From positions 1-64,000 of the forward strand of contig CAZGVE010000001.1 of NCBI GenBank assembly GCA_964528845.1: DNA of 64,000 nucleotides, written 5' to 3'. Shown here in pieces: positions 50,301-58,217 of this stretch; position 1 is the stretch's first letter; every line of letters starts with the position of its first letter. The notes beneath the pieces were generated by a model, which did not search any database, was not told the origin of the DNA, and was given only the letters and a program-made list of their open reading frames with translations. A program made the position numbers and the translations under genes. The stretch is from FEN-1191 sp964528845 (GTDB taxonomy: Bacteria > Pseudomonadota > Gammaproteobacteria > Steroidobacterales > Steroidobacteraceae).

Positions 50301-52836
50301 ACACAACCTGAAAAACCTGGACGTCGAGATCCCGCGCGAGCGCTTCACGGTGATCACCGGAGTGTCGGGCAGTGGCAAATCGACTCTCGCGTTCGACATC
50401 CTGTTCAACGAGGGACAGCGGCGCTACCTGGAATCGCTGAACGCCTACGCGCGCCAGTTCGTGCAGCCGGCGGCGCGTCCGGATATCGACGCGATCCACG
50501 GCATTCCTCCGACCGTCGCGATCGAGCAGCGCGCCAGCCGCGGCGGCCTGAAGAGCACGGTGGCCACACTGACCGAGCTGTATCACTTCCTGCGGTTGAT
50601 CTTCGTGCGCCTCGGCACACAGTACTGTCCGGACTGCGACGTCCCGATCGCGCCGCAGAGCGCCGCGGCGATCGTCGGGACGCTGTTGCGGGATCATCGC
50701 GGGCAGCGTGTGCGCGTGCTCGCGCCGTTGATCGCACACCGCAAGGGCCACTACCGCGAGTTGGCGCGCTGGGCCGCGGCGCGCGGCGCGCGGGAACTGC
50801 GCGTGGACGGCAGGTGGGTGCCGACCGAGCCGTTTCCGAGCCTCAAGCGCTTCGTCGAGCACAACATCGAATTCCCGGTCGCCGAGGTGCGCTGCGCCGC
50901 GCGCGAGCAGGCGGAGCTGCGCGCCGCAGTCGATGCGGCGCTCGAGCTGGGCAAGGGCGTCGCGCTGGTGCTGCCCCCGGACGGTCCGAGCCGCGTGTTC
51001 AGCGCGCGGCGCGCCTGCCCTTCCTGCGGCCGTGGCTTTCCGGACCCGGACCCGCGCCTGCTGTCCTTCAACTCCTCCCAGGGCTGGTGCGAGGCGTGTC
51101 ACGGCACCGGGCTCGCGCTGGCCGGTTTCACGGACGAACAAAGCGGCGAGGAGAGCCAGTGGCTCGAAGGCGCGGCGGCACCGCACGGAAGTTGTGTCCA
51201 GTGCGGCGGCGCACGGCTGAACCCCGTTGCGCTGCAGCTGCGCTTCCGCGATCAGTCGATCGCACAGCTCACCGCGCTGCCGGTGCGCGCGCTGGCTGGA
51301 TTCTTCCGCCGCCTGAAGTTGCCGGCACGCGATGCGACTATTGCGCGCGACGCGCTCGCGGAGATCGCCGGACGACTCAGTTTTCTCGAGCGGGTGGGTC
51401 TTGGATATTTGGCTCTCGATCGCGCCGCGCCGACGCTCTCGGGCGGCGAGGCACAGCGTATCCGCCTCGCCGCGCAGCTCGGCACCAACCTGCGCGGTGT
51501 CTGCTATGTGCTCGACGAACCGACGATCGGCCTGCATCCGCGCGACAACGGGGTGCTGCTCGATGCGCTCGCGGTGCTGGCCGCTGCCGGCAACACCCTG
51601 GTGGTCGTCGAGCACGACGAGGATACGATCCGCCGGGCCGATCACGTGATCGATCTGGGGCCGGGCGCCGGCGTGCGCGGCGGCCGCGTCGTGGCCGCCG
51701 GCACGGCGGAGCAGCTCGCGCAGCAGCCCGAGTCGGTGACCGGCCGGTTCCTGGCGCGACCGCTGCGCCACCCGGCGGTGCCGCGGCGCGCGACGCACGC
51801 GCGCAGCCCTGCGATCGAGATCGAGGCCGCGCGGCTTCACAACCTGCGCGGCCTCGACGTGCGCGTTCCCCTGGGCCGTTTCGTGGTGGTCACTGGAGTC
51901 TCCGGCTCCGGCAAGTCCTCGCTGGTGCGGGACGTGCTGTACGCAAATCTGCGCGCGATGCTCGGTGCAAAATCACCGCCGCATCTGATCGGCGCGCGCG
52001 CCATCCGGGGCACCGGGCCACTCGCGCGCGTGCTGGAGGTCGACCAGACGCCGATCGGCCGCACGCCGCGCTCCTGCCCGGCGACCTATATCGGATTCTG
52101 GGATGACATCCGCCGCGTGTTCGCGGCCACCAGCGAAGCCCGGGTCCGCGGCTACGATGCCAGCCGGTTCTCGTTCAATACCGGTGGCGGGCGCTGCGAG
52201 GAGTGCGAGGGCGCCGGGCAGCGCACGATCGAGATGAGCTTCCTGCCGGACGTCAAGGTGCAGTGTGAGCGTTGCGGTGGCAGTCGTTTCAATCGCGAGA
52301 CGCTCGAGGTGCATTGGCGTGGGCATTCGGTTGGCGAGGTGCTCGCGATGAATGTCGAGAGCGCGCTGCCGTTCTTCGCCGCCCACCCCCGCATCAGCCG
52401 GGCGCTGACGCTGCTGGCCGAGGTCGGGCTCGGTTACCTGACGCTCGGGCAGCCGAGTCCGACGCTCTCCGGCGGGGAGGCACAGCGCATCAAGCTCGTG
52501 GCGGAGCTGGCACGCCTCACCGATGCGCCGCGCGCGCGGCCGGGCCGCACGCTGTACGTACTGGATGAGCCCACCGTCGGGCTGCACATGGCGGATGTCG
52601 AGAAGCTGCTTGGGGTGTTGCACCGCCTCGTGGATGCAGGGCACTCTCTCGTGCTGATCGAGCATAATCTCGACGTGATGGCCGAGGCGGACTGGATCAT
52701 CGACTTAGGGCCCGAGGCCGGCGATGCCGGTGGCCGCATCGTGGCCGCGGGTCCTCCTGCGGCCATCGCCGCGCGGCGTGCGCGCTCGCACACCGGCGCA
52801 GCGCTGGCGCGATTCCTCGCGCAGCGAGCGGCCTGA
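47314..52836 (+). CDS. Double-length UvrA paralogue with four ABC ATPase modules
   Basis: This 1840-residue protein is two UvrA units in one chain. Four Walker A motifs (GVSGSGK[ST]) occur near residues 36, 631, 1017 and 1528, and four signatures (LSGGE[AV]QR) near 479, 825, 1375 and 1718. Each half has an N-terminal ATPase with UvrB-interaction-like and zinc-binding inserts (YCRQCGQP; YCPDCDVP). Each also has a C-terminal ATPase with the CxxC-19-CxxC finger (CPACGGNG...CEHC; CEECEGAG...CERC). Canonical UvrA is about 940 residues and works as a dimer in nucleotide excision repair; this chain could be a built-in dimer. A separate normal uvrA probably exists elsewhere. ATG 47314 begins the conserved ATPase. 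Confidence 0.9.
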   Translation: MGGNAHDAIVVRGARQNNLRNLDLDLPLRELVVVTGVSGSGKSSLVFDTLYAEGQRRYVETFSPYARQFLDRMDKPQVDRIEHIPPAIAIDQLNPVRTSRSTVGTMSEINDHLKLLFARAARLYCRQCGQPVRRDHPQSIAEALPGALAGLEQPLLLVCFPVPVTGRLASAALRLELAKLGYARIHSEDASALTVIQDRLRLDPAERSRLIEALEAALRAGHGRVSIHALDASGSEQRVLRYSGDLHCAQCDLHYQDATAGLFSFNSAVGACETCRGFGRVIGIDLGLVIPDEGRSLADGAIRPWQSPSFEECQQDLLRFARRRGIATDVPWRELPESARLWVIDGEGAWTKKVWYGVRRFFAWLESRAYKMHIRVLLSKYRSYTLCPACHGARLKPDALLWRIGAPASGGADAGSSLAIHEIMLLPIERCRAFFDALALPPPLDEATDLLLREVRARLRFLAEVGLGYLTLDRQSRTLSGGEVQRINLTTALGTSLVNTLFVLDEPSIGLHSRDMRRVITAMQRLRDAGNSLLVVEHDPQIMLEADHILDMGPGAGERGGRIVCYGTPAELMAHPESGTGAWLAGRRQLPPLRTHASAPGDALRLIGVREHNLRDLDVEIPLHALVCLTGVSGSGKSTLVQDVLFPALQQAHGRPTAAPGAFDRLEGADLIEAAVLIDQAPIGRTTRSNPASYVGAFDEIRARFALDPEARLRRYTAGTFSFNSGTGRCPACGGNGFEHVEMQFLSDVYLRCEHCNGSRYRADTLEIRIRGADGRQAHIADVLAMTANEALAFFADVPAVLARLAPLVDVGLDYVRLGQPVPTLSGGEAQRLKLAGHLAEVALPAARARARKQRPGEEQPASARAAGKLLIFDEPTTGLHFEDIARLVRAFGLLLQAGHSLLVVEHNLDLIRAADWIIDLGPEGGEHGGEVIATGTPARFEREADSQLQRSHTARSLADHARALAAGAPAVAEPALARRPAADGPGSIVVRGAREHNLKNLDVEIPRERFTVITGVSGSGKSTLAFDILFNEGQRRYLESLNAYARQFVQPAARPDIDAIHGIPPTVAIEQRASRGGLKSTVATLTELYHFLRLIFVRLGTQYCPDCDVPIAPQSAAAIVGTLLRDHRGQRVRVLAPLIAHRKGHYRELARWAAARGARELRVDGRWVPTEPFPSLKRFVEHNIEFPVAEVRCAAREQAELRAAVDAALELGKGVALVLPPDGPSRVFSARRACPSCGRGFPDPDPRLLSFNSSQGWCEACHGTGLALAGFTDEQSGEESQWLEGAAAPHGSCVQCGGARLNPVALQLRFRDQSIAQLTALPVRALAGFFRRLKLPARDATIARDALAEIAGRLSFLERVGLGYLALDRAAPTLSGGEAQRIRLAAQLGTNLRGVCYVLDEPTIGLHPRDNGVLLDALAVLAAAGNTLVVVEHDEDTIRRADHVIDLGPGAGVRGGRVVAAGTAEQLAQQPESVTGRFLARPLRHPAVPRRATHARSPAIEIEAARLHNLRGLDVRVPLGRFVVVTGVSGSGKSSLVRDVLYANLRAMLGAKSPPHLIGARAIRGTGPLARVLEVDQTPIGRTPRSCPATYIGFWDDIRRVFAATSEARVRGYDASRFSFNTGGGRCEECEGAGQRTIEMSFLPDVKVQCERCGGSRFNRETLEVHWRGHSVGEVLAMNVESALPFFAAHPRISRALTLLAEVGLGYLTLGQPSPTLSGGEAQRIKLVAELARLTDAPRARPGRTLYVLDEPTVGLHMADVEKLLGVLHRLVDAGHSLVLIEHNLDVMAEADWIIDLGPEAGDAGGRIVAAGPPAAIAARRARSHTGAALARFLAQRAA

Positions 52837-52839
52837 GGC

Positions 52840-53145
52840 ATGGCACACGATCTGGTCTGCTGGAAATGCGGGGCCTCGCTGGCGGCGCTGACGCTGCCGC
52901 TGTCACGCCGCGACGAATGCCCGCGCTGCCGCGCCGAACTGCACGCGTGCAGGATGTGTATCGAATACGACGTGCAGGTGGCCAAGCACTGCCGCGAACC
53001 GATCGCGGAGGAAGTAAGCAACAAGACCGGGTCGAATTTCTGCGACTACTTCAAGCCGCGCCCGGGAGCCTATGTACCATCCGATACCAGCGCCGCTGAG
53101 CGCGCGCGCCGCGAGCTCGAGCAGCTGTTTGGCCCGAAACGCTGA
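52840..53145 (+). CDS. Small cysteine-rich zinc-ribbon-like protein
   Basis: This 101-residue protein has three CxxC pairs (C7/C10, C27/C30, C37/C40) plus C51 and C68 in the segments KHCREP and SNFCDYFKP, enough to bind two zinc ions. The C-terminus is a short charged helix (AAERARRELEQLFG). It starts four bases after the UvrA-paralogue stop, so it is co-transcribed and might assist that protein. No family name is assigned with confidence. Confidence 0.78.
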   Translation: MAHDLVCWKCGASLAALTLPLSRRDECPRCRAELHACRMCIEYDVQVAKHCREPIAEEVSNKTGSNFCDYFKPRPGAYVPSDTSAAERARRELEQLFGPKR

Positions 53146-53167
53146 ACCCGGCGCCGCCGCTGAGGCT

Positions 53168-54817
53168 TCAGGTCCCGAGGCGCTCCGCAAGCTTTTCGAA
53201 CAGCTTGCCCAAACGCGAGGGTTTGCCCGGCTTGGCCGCTTCGAACTGCAGATGGCGCACGCCCGAGTCGTTGATAAGTTCCTTGCGTCCATCGTCGATC
53301 TGCAGCTCGCTGGCACCCAGGATCTCCAGCGTTTCCTCCAGCGTCATCGGCTTGGCTTTCGCCTTCGCCTGTACGCGTGAGGCTGACGCCGGGCGCAGCT
53401 TGGCACGCTTTCCGGGCGCACCGCGGGTCGGACGCGCTGGTGTGACGGCGCCGGGCGCCACGCCCCCGGATGCTGGCGGGACCGGCGAACCGTCGGCGCG
53501 GAATGCCTCACCGCCCGCTGGGCGCTGCTTGTCGTCGATGAACTCGAAGCGCGCAGGCTCCGGGCGCGCCGTCGCCGCAGCGACGGCGGCCGCCGCGGTG
53601 TTGGCCGCAGCAGTCGGTGGGCGCGTGGAGGCGAGGCGCGCACGCTCGCGTTCCCGCACCGTGACCGGTACCACCGAAACGGTCGCGAAGTCGGAACGGA
53701 CATAGTGCGCAACCTGCTTGGCCGATACCGCATCGGTGAAGAACCCGAGCCGTATGCCATACCAGCGGCGGCCATCGCGATTGCCCTCGGCACCATAGAG
53801 GGTGTACGCGCTGAATATCGCGAGCTGCGGCACCTGCGAGATATCGATTGGCTGCACCGACCACATGAGCTGCACCGCGAACTGCGCTTTCTCGTCGCGC
53901 GCACGCGCCTCTGCGACTTCCCGCATGCGCTCAGCCGCAGGACGCTGCGGCGAGCCCGGAAGCGTCGCGGATCGGACCGGCATGGCCGGGCGGGGCTGGC
54001 GCAACGTGGGCGCATCGGCGCGAGCCGTGCCCTCGAGCATGCGCAGCACTCCAGATTCACTGAGCCCCGGGGCGGCCTTGAGCTCAGGCAGCGGGCGCAG
54101 CGTCGGGGCGGTTGCGGTCTGTTCCTCCAACGAGGCGATCGCAGCGCGTACGTTGGTCAGTGAATGCGCGGCTTCGCCTGACGTGGGCTGCAACCGCAGC
54201 TCCAGGGTCGCTGACGGTAGTCGGCGCCCGGCGTCGGGCAGCAGCGCGAGTTCGGGCTGCACTGCGAGTTCGGGCTTCGGCTCGAGCTCGGACTGCGCGG
54301 CGCGCTCGGGCAGCAGCGTGAGCTCGGGCCGGACCGCGCTGGCTGCCGCTGGCAACGCTGCGGTGGCGGGCATCGCGGGAGCCGGTTCCGTGGGTACGGC
54401 GACAGCGGGTGGCATCACGGCCACGGCGGCGTCCGGGCGCACCGTGACTGGCGTGCTCGTCGGCAGTTCCACGCGCGCCGCGCCCGGAGCCTGCGTGCGC
54501 AGGCGGTGGCCCGGGGCAAGTCCGGCCCAGGCGCCGGGGTAGATCTCGCGCACGATGTCGAGCAGCTTCTCGGCCTCTTCCTGGCTCGCGAAGTAGCCCA
54601 TATGCAGTCTGAAGCGCTCGCGTCCCTCCTCGCGCCTGCGCGAGACGAAAAAGGTGAAGCGCTTCAATCCAGCGTGATCCGGCGGCGACAGCGCGACCGG
54701 CGTGGTCGACGAGCACAGGTTGATCACGAAGCTGCTGACCGGTTGCGGCGCTTGCGAGGGCGCGCCGGCGGGCAGCGCGAGCCGGGACTCGTCGTGCGCG
54801 AGATTTGCCTGTTGCAT
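53168..54817 (-). CDS. Cytoplasmic protein with two SPOR-like domains, riboswitch-controlled
   Basis: This 549-residue protein has two domains of SPOR-like pattern. One is near 25-100 (FVINLCSSTTPVAL ... RFRLHMGYFASQEEAEKLLDIV); the other is near 310-395 (FAVQLMWSVQPIDI ... WYGIRLGFFTDAVSAKQVAHYV). They are separated by long Pro/Ala/Glu-rich disordered sequence. The C-terminus is a Lys-rich segment followed by a conserved-looking tail (PMTLEETLEILGASELQIDDG). SPOR domains normally bind denuded peptidoglycan, yet there is no signal peptide or membrane segment. The leader contains a cyclic-di-GMP-I aptamer. ATG 54817 was chosen over a GTG at 54838. Confidence 0.78.
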   Translation of the reverse strand: MQQANLAHDESRLALPAGAPSQAPQPVSSFVINLCSSTTPVALSPPDHAGLKRFTFFVSRRREEGRERFRLHMGYFASQEEAEKLLDIVREIYPGAWAGLAPGHRLRTQAPGAARVELPTSTPVTVRPDAAVAVMPPAVAVPTEPAPAMPATAALPAAASAVRPELTLLPERAAQSELEPKPELAVQPELALLPDAGRRLPSATLELRLQPTSGEAAHSLTNVRAAIASLEEQTATAPTLRPLPELKAAPGLSESGVLRMLEGTARADAPTLRQPRPAMPVRSATLPGSPQRPAAERMREVAEARARDEKAQFAVQLMWSVQPIDISQVPQLAIFSAYTLYGAEGNRDGRRWYGIRLGFFTDAVSAKQVAHYVRSDFATVSVVPVTVRERERARLASTRPPTAAANTAAAAVAAATARPEPARFEFIDDKQRPAGGEAFRADGSPVPPASGGVAPGAVTPARPTRGAPGKRAKLRPASASRVQAKAKAKPMTLEETLEILGASELQIDDGRKELINDSGVRHLQFEAAKPGKPSRLGKLFEKLAERLGT

Positions 54818-54920
54818 GCGATTGTTCCCCAATTCCACGCGTAGAAACTGCGGAACCGGAAGTCATGCAGCGGGGATGACACAGTGGACCGGCTTCGTCG
54901 CCATGCAGCGACAACTGGCC

Positions 54921-55008
54921 CCGTGGCAACCCCGCTATCCCTTCATGCCTTCCGGGACCGGTGGCTTTGCGTCCCTGTCTTGCGACAGGTTTGCCTTTAA
55001 GTCACGCG
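54921..55008 (-). promoter_or_regulatory. Cyclic-di-GMP-I (GEMM-I) riboswitch aptamer
   Basis: Read on the minus strand, the element has the conserved GGCAAACC, a P2 stem CCTGTC-GCAA-GACAGG with GNRA loop, the invariant GGACGCAAAGCC, then CCGG, a variable stem closed by TCCC/GGGA, and the 3' consensus TAGCGGGGTTGCC. Terminal pairing is CGTG/CACG plus GGCAA/TTGCC. By alignment to the Vibrio Vc2 aptamer, the ligand-contacting G20 (54995) and C92 (54926) are retained, predicting cyclic di-GMP rather than cGAMP specificity. It precedes the SPOR-like gene by about 100 nt. No U-run follows the downstream hairpin, so control may be translational. Confidence 0.93.
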
Positions 55009-55021
55009 AACGAGTGTGACA

Positions 55022-55042
55022 GCTTGACGCTCGACGTCAAGC
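55022..55042. promoter_or_regulatory. Dyad upstream of the riboswitch, candidate operator or terminator
   Basis: GCTTGACG (55022-55029) and CGTCAAGC (55035-55042) form a perfect 8-bp inverted repeat with a five-base spacer. It contains TTGACG on the minus strand, a possible -35 for the riboswitch transcript, with CACACT 16 bp on as a poor -10. It could instead end the SDR transcript. Confidence 0.35.
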
Positions 55043-55117
55043 GCGGGAACCCGGTGTCGGTTCACATCGTGGGGTATTCGCTGCACTGCATGGCAATCTG
55101 TCAAATGCGCGGCACGC

Positions 55118-55819
55118 TCAGCCTCGCGGCCGATCCCGCATGGCCGCAGCGGCCAGCGCGCGCATGTCATCGTATTGATGGCGATTGACTCCGCGCCTGC
55201 CGACGCGCGCGACACCGTACATCGCCGCCGCGACCGTATCGGCCTCGATGGCGCGATAGCGCATTGCGGAGCCCAGGAACAGCGGACGCGCCGCCCACAT
55301 CAGGGCCTGCGCACCGAACTCGAGCAACCGCAGGTGCCGGCGTGCCCCGAGAAGCAGCGAGGGCTGCATGAAATCGAGTGCACGCAGACCGAGTCCCTCC
55401 AGCGAGCGCTCCATCTCGCCCTTTACGCGTAGGTACAAACCACGCGCCTCGCGGTTCGCGCCGACGGAGGAAACCACCACGAGCCGTTCCGCTCCGGCCT
55501 TCTGCGCGAGACGCGCGAAGTCGACCACCAGATCATGGTCGACCCTGCGGAAAGCCTCGGGGCTGCCCGCTTCGCGTATCGTCGTCCCGAGGCAGCAATA
55601 TGCGTCCTGGCACACGAGGCCCTTGAGCTGCGCATCGAGCGGCGCGTCGAAGCGCACCACGCGGTTCGCAAGCCGGGGATGATCCATCGGCAGTGCACGC
55701 CGGGAGAGTGCATAGACCCGCGTATAGGTGCCGCCGTTGAGCAGCAGCGGCAGCAATCGCCCACCCACCAGCCCGCTTCCACCCGCCACCAGGGCAATCC
55801 GACCGCTATCCACCGCCAT
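55118..55819 (-). CDS. NAD(P)-binding atypical SDR (HTATIP2/TIP30-like) protein
   Basis: This 233-residue protein has a Rossmann fold starting ALVAGGSGLVGGRLLPLLL and an atypical-SDR pattern: CLGTTIREAGSPEAFRRVDHDLVVDFARLAQKAGAERLVVVSSVGAN. YLRVKGEME supplies the YxxxK-type residues, and LRALDFMQPSLLLGAR follows. Bacterial members are often annotated as NAD(P)H-binding oxidoreductases of unknown substrate. It is on the same strand as, and upstream of, the riboswitch gene, but the 300-bp gap and dyad suggest separate transcription. Confidence 0.82.
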   Translation of the reverse strand: MAVDSGRIALVAGGSGLVGGRLLPLLLNGGTYTRVYALSRRALPMDHPRLANRVVRFDAPLDAQLKGLVCQDAYCCLGTTIREAGSPEAFRRVDHDLVVDFARLAQKAGAERLVVVSSVGANREARGLYLRVKGEMERSLEGLGLRALDFMQPSLLLGARRHLRLLEFGAQALMWAARPLFLGSAMRYRAIEADTVAAAMYGVARVGRRGVNRHQYDDMRALAAAAMRDRPRG

Positions 55820-55887
55820 GTGGTCGAGCTTACGGTCCGCACGCCGAAACTTCCAGACGCGCAGCGCTCTCGCTGCGCGCGGCCGGC

Positions 55888-56958
55888 TCAGTCGTCGAAG
55901 CCGTCCAGCGTCAGCTGCGCGGCCGGCACCGCGGGCACGCGAAACGCGCCGGTGTCGAGCGCGATCGCCCGTGCATGCAGCCCGTAGCGGCGGCGGGCCA
56001 CCTCACAGCGTGCCTGCAGCAGCTTTGCCTCCACCCCCTCCCCCTGGAATCTGGAGCCGAAACGGGAATCGTTGAGCTCCCCGCCGCGCATCGCGCGAAT
56101 GCGCGACAGCACGTGCTGCGCGCGCAGCGGCGCATGCTCATGCAGCCACGACTCGAACAGCTGCTTCACGTCGTATGGCAGCCGCAGCAGGATGAAGTGC
56201 GCGTAGCGCGCGCCGGCCGCCGCCGCGGCTTCAAATATGCCTTCCAGTTCGTGGTCGTTCAGCGCAGGTATCATCGGCGCGGCCATGACGCCCACCGGCA
56301 CACCGGCGTCCGCGAGTCCGGCGATGGCCTTCAGGCGCGCCGCGGGCGAAGGCGCGCGCGGCTCCAGCCGTCGCTTCAGCTCCTCATCGAGAGTCGTGAC
56401 GCTCACTGACACCTGGCACAGGTTGCGCCGCGCGAGTTCCTGCAGCAGGTCGAGGTCGCGCAGTATCAGGTGACTCTTGGTCACGATCGTGACCGGATGC
56501 CGGAAGCGCAGCAGCACCTCGAGCAGCGCGCGCGTGATCCGATGCTCCCGTTCGATCGGCTGATAGGGATCGGTGCTCGAGCCGAGATTGATGACCCGCG
56601 GGCGATAGCCGCGCCGCGACAGCTCCGTCTCGAGCAGCGCTGCAGCGTTGACTTTGTAGAACAGCCTGGTCTCGAAATCCAGCCCGGCGGACAGATTCAG
56701 GTAGGCGTGCGTCGGACGCGCGTAGCAGTAGATGCAGCCGTGTTCGCAGCCCCGATAGGGGTTGATCGACTGCTCGAACGGGATGTCTGGAGAATCATTG
56801 CGCGTCAGGATCGTGCGCGCATGCTCCGGACGCTGCACGGTCGCGATCGCATCCGGCGCGGCTTGCGCATACCAGCCATCGTCGACCGACTCGGTGCGCT
56901 GGTGCATGAAGCGCCCTTCTGGGTTCTCGAGTGCACCACGCCCACGATAGGCTGCCAT
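55888..56958 (-). CDS. PA0069 family radical SAM protein
   Basis: This 356-residue protein shows the PA0069/SplB-like start YRGRGALENPEGRF. The radical SAM cluster is RGCEHGCIYCYARPTHAYLNLSAG minus its ends (C71, C75, C78), and VINLGSSTDPYQPIEREHRITR, TIVTKSHLILRDLDLL and PMIPALNDHELEGI follow. The function is unknown; family members are widespread and often called Rv2578c-like. ATG 56958 begins the conserved N-terminus. It follows the MFS gene by 26 bp and ends a run with ilvA and the AI-2E permease. Confidence 0.9.
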   Translation of the reverse strand: MAAYRGRGALENPEGRFMHQRTESVDDGWYAQAAPDAIATVQRPEHARTILTRNDSPDIPFEQSINPYRGCEHGCIYCYARPTHAYLNLSAGLDFETRLFYKVNAAALLETELSRRGYRPRVINLGSSTDPYQPIEREHRITRALLEVLLRFRHPVTIVTKSHLILRDLDLLQELARRNLCQVSVSVTTLDEELKRRLEPRAPSPAARLKAIAGLADAGVPVGVMAAPMIPALNDHELEGIFEAAAAAGARYAHFILLRLPYDVKQLFESWLHEHAPLRAQHVLSRIRAMRGGELNDSRFGSRFQGEGVEAKLLQARCEVARRRYGLHARAIALDTGAFRVPAVPAAQLTLDGFDD

Positions 56959-56984
56959 GCAGGATACTGTACATGCATACAGTG

Positions 56985-58217
56985 CTAGTGTAAACGATCC
57001 AGCCGCCGGAGCTCCGGAAACAGCCGCATCCAGCCGGCGACCACCAGCAGCGTCAGCGCCCCGCCGAGCGCGGCCGCGCGCACCGCGCCGAACCAGCGCG
57101 CCGTGACGCCGGACTCGAACTCGCCCAGTTCGTTCGACGCCCCGATGAACATCGTATTGATCGCGCTGACGCGCCCGCGTATCGCGTCTGGCGTGTTGAT
57201 CTGCACCACCACGCTGCGGATGTTGACGCTCAACATGTCGCCGCTGCCGCAGGCGAACAGCGCCGCGAGCGACCACAGAAAGCTGCCGGACAGCGCGAAT
57301 ACCAGCGTGCCGATGCCGTAGAGACCCACCCCTGCGAACATCCAGGCGCCGGCGCGGCGCTCGATCGGACGCAGCGCGAGCACGCTCGCTGCAAGCGCGG
57401 CGCCGACGCCCGGCGCGCTGCGCAGCAGCCCGAGGCCAACCGGCCCGATATGCAGCACGTCGCTGGCAAAGATCGGCAGCAGCGCAGTGGCGCCGCCGAA
57501 CAGCACCGCGAACAGGTCAAGCGTGATCAGGCCGAGCAGTGAACGGTGCCGGCGTACGTACCGCAGGCCCTCCATCAGCTCGTGTGCGGCGGAGCCGCGC
57601 ACCGCTCCAGGCGCGCTCTGCGGCAGGTGCGCCGGGAGCCGAATGGCCAGCACGACGGCTAGCGCGAACAGCGCGCCGCAAATGCCGAAAACCAATGCAG
57701 GTCCGACCAGGAACAGCACGCCGCCGATCGCCGGACCGCTGATGACCGCGACCTGGAACAGCGTCGCGTTGATCGCCACGGCGCGCGGAAACTCGGCGCG
57801 CGGCACCAGCCGCGGAATGACCGCCTGCAATGCCGGGGCCCAGAACGCCCTGGCGGCTCCGTAGGCTCCCACCGCCAGGTAGACCGGCCAGACCGCCCGC
57901 AGACCGGCCAGCGTGATCACGAGCAGCGCACCGATGCACGCGGCGTCCACGCTCCAGGCCACGATCAGTATGGTGCGGCGGTCGACGCGATCGGCCACGT
58001 GGCCACCGAACAGCACCAATAGTACGAATGGCACGAACTGGCTCAAGCCCACGAGCCCGAGCGCGAGCGCACTGCGCGTGAGCGCATACACCTGCCAGCC
58101 CACTGCGACCGTGAACATCTGCCAGCCGAGCGAGGTGCAGAACCGGCTCGCCACGATGCGCGCGTAGTGCGCGTGCCGCAGCACGCTGAGGCTGGGAAAG
58201 CGCTGCGCCAGCGCCAT
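56985..58217 (-). CDS. MFS transporter, EntS/MFS_3-like
   Basis: This 410-residue major facilitator protein has 11-12 membrane helices. The N-terminal half has LGWQMFTVAVGWQVYALTRSALALGLVG, the loop GGHVADRVDRRTIL (MFS motif A type) and AFWAPALQAVIPRLVPRAEFPRAVAIN, all typical of the EntS-like efflux branch. The substrate is unknown. Its ATG directly abuts the TAG stop of the AI-2E permease gene, so the two are translationally linked. Confidence 0.88.
   Translation of the reverse strand: MALAQRFPSLSVLRHAHYARIVASRFCTSLGWQMFTVAVGWQVYALTRSALALGLVGLSQFVPFVLLVLFGGHVADRVDRRTILIVAWSVDAACIGALLVITLAGLRAVWPVYLAVGAYGAARAFWAPALQAVIPRLVPRAEFPRAVAINATLFQVAVISGPAIGGVLFLVGPALVFGICGALFALAVVLAIRLPAHLPQSAPGAVRGSAAHELMEGLRYVRRHRSLLGLITLDLFAVLFGGATALLPIFASDVLHIGPVGLGLLRSAPGVGAALAASVLALRPIERRAGAWMFAGVGLYGIGTLVFALSGSFLWSLAALFACGSGDMLSVNIRSVVVQINTPDAIRGRVSAINTMFIGASNELGEFESGVTARWFGAVRAAALGGALTLLVVAGWMRLFPELRRLDRLH

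Larger units (their letters stand above)
54818..55117. other. Intergenic leader region carrying the riboswitch
   Basis: The 300 bp between the SPOR-like start and the upstream SDR stop hold the aptamer (54921-55008), a short hairpin just downstream on the minus strand (GTCGC-6 nt-GCGAC, about 54900-54916), and an 8-bp dyad upstream (55022-55042). No coding frame is convincing. Confidence 0.6.

Noticed and set aside
49726..51840. 704-codon minus-strand open frame inside the double UvrA gene
   Set aside because: It is a shadow of the UvrA coding frame with no start context or domain.
47314..52836. Internal repeats in the UvrA gene as a recent duplication
   Set aside because: The four ATPase modules differ widely in sequence; they reflect the ancient UvrA architecture, not a recent DNA repeat.
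54818..55117. Small coding frames in the leader of the SPOR-like gene
   Set aside because: They cross the riboswitch aptamer, lack ribosome binding sites and encode no recognisable sequence.
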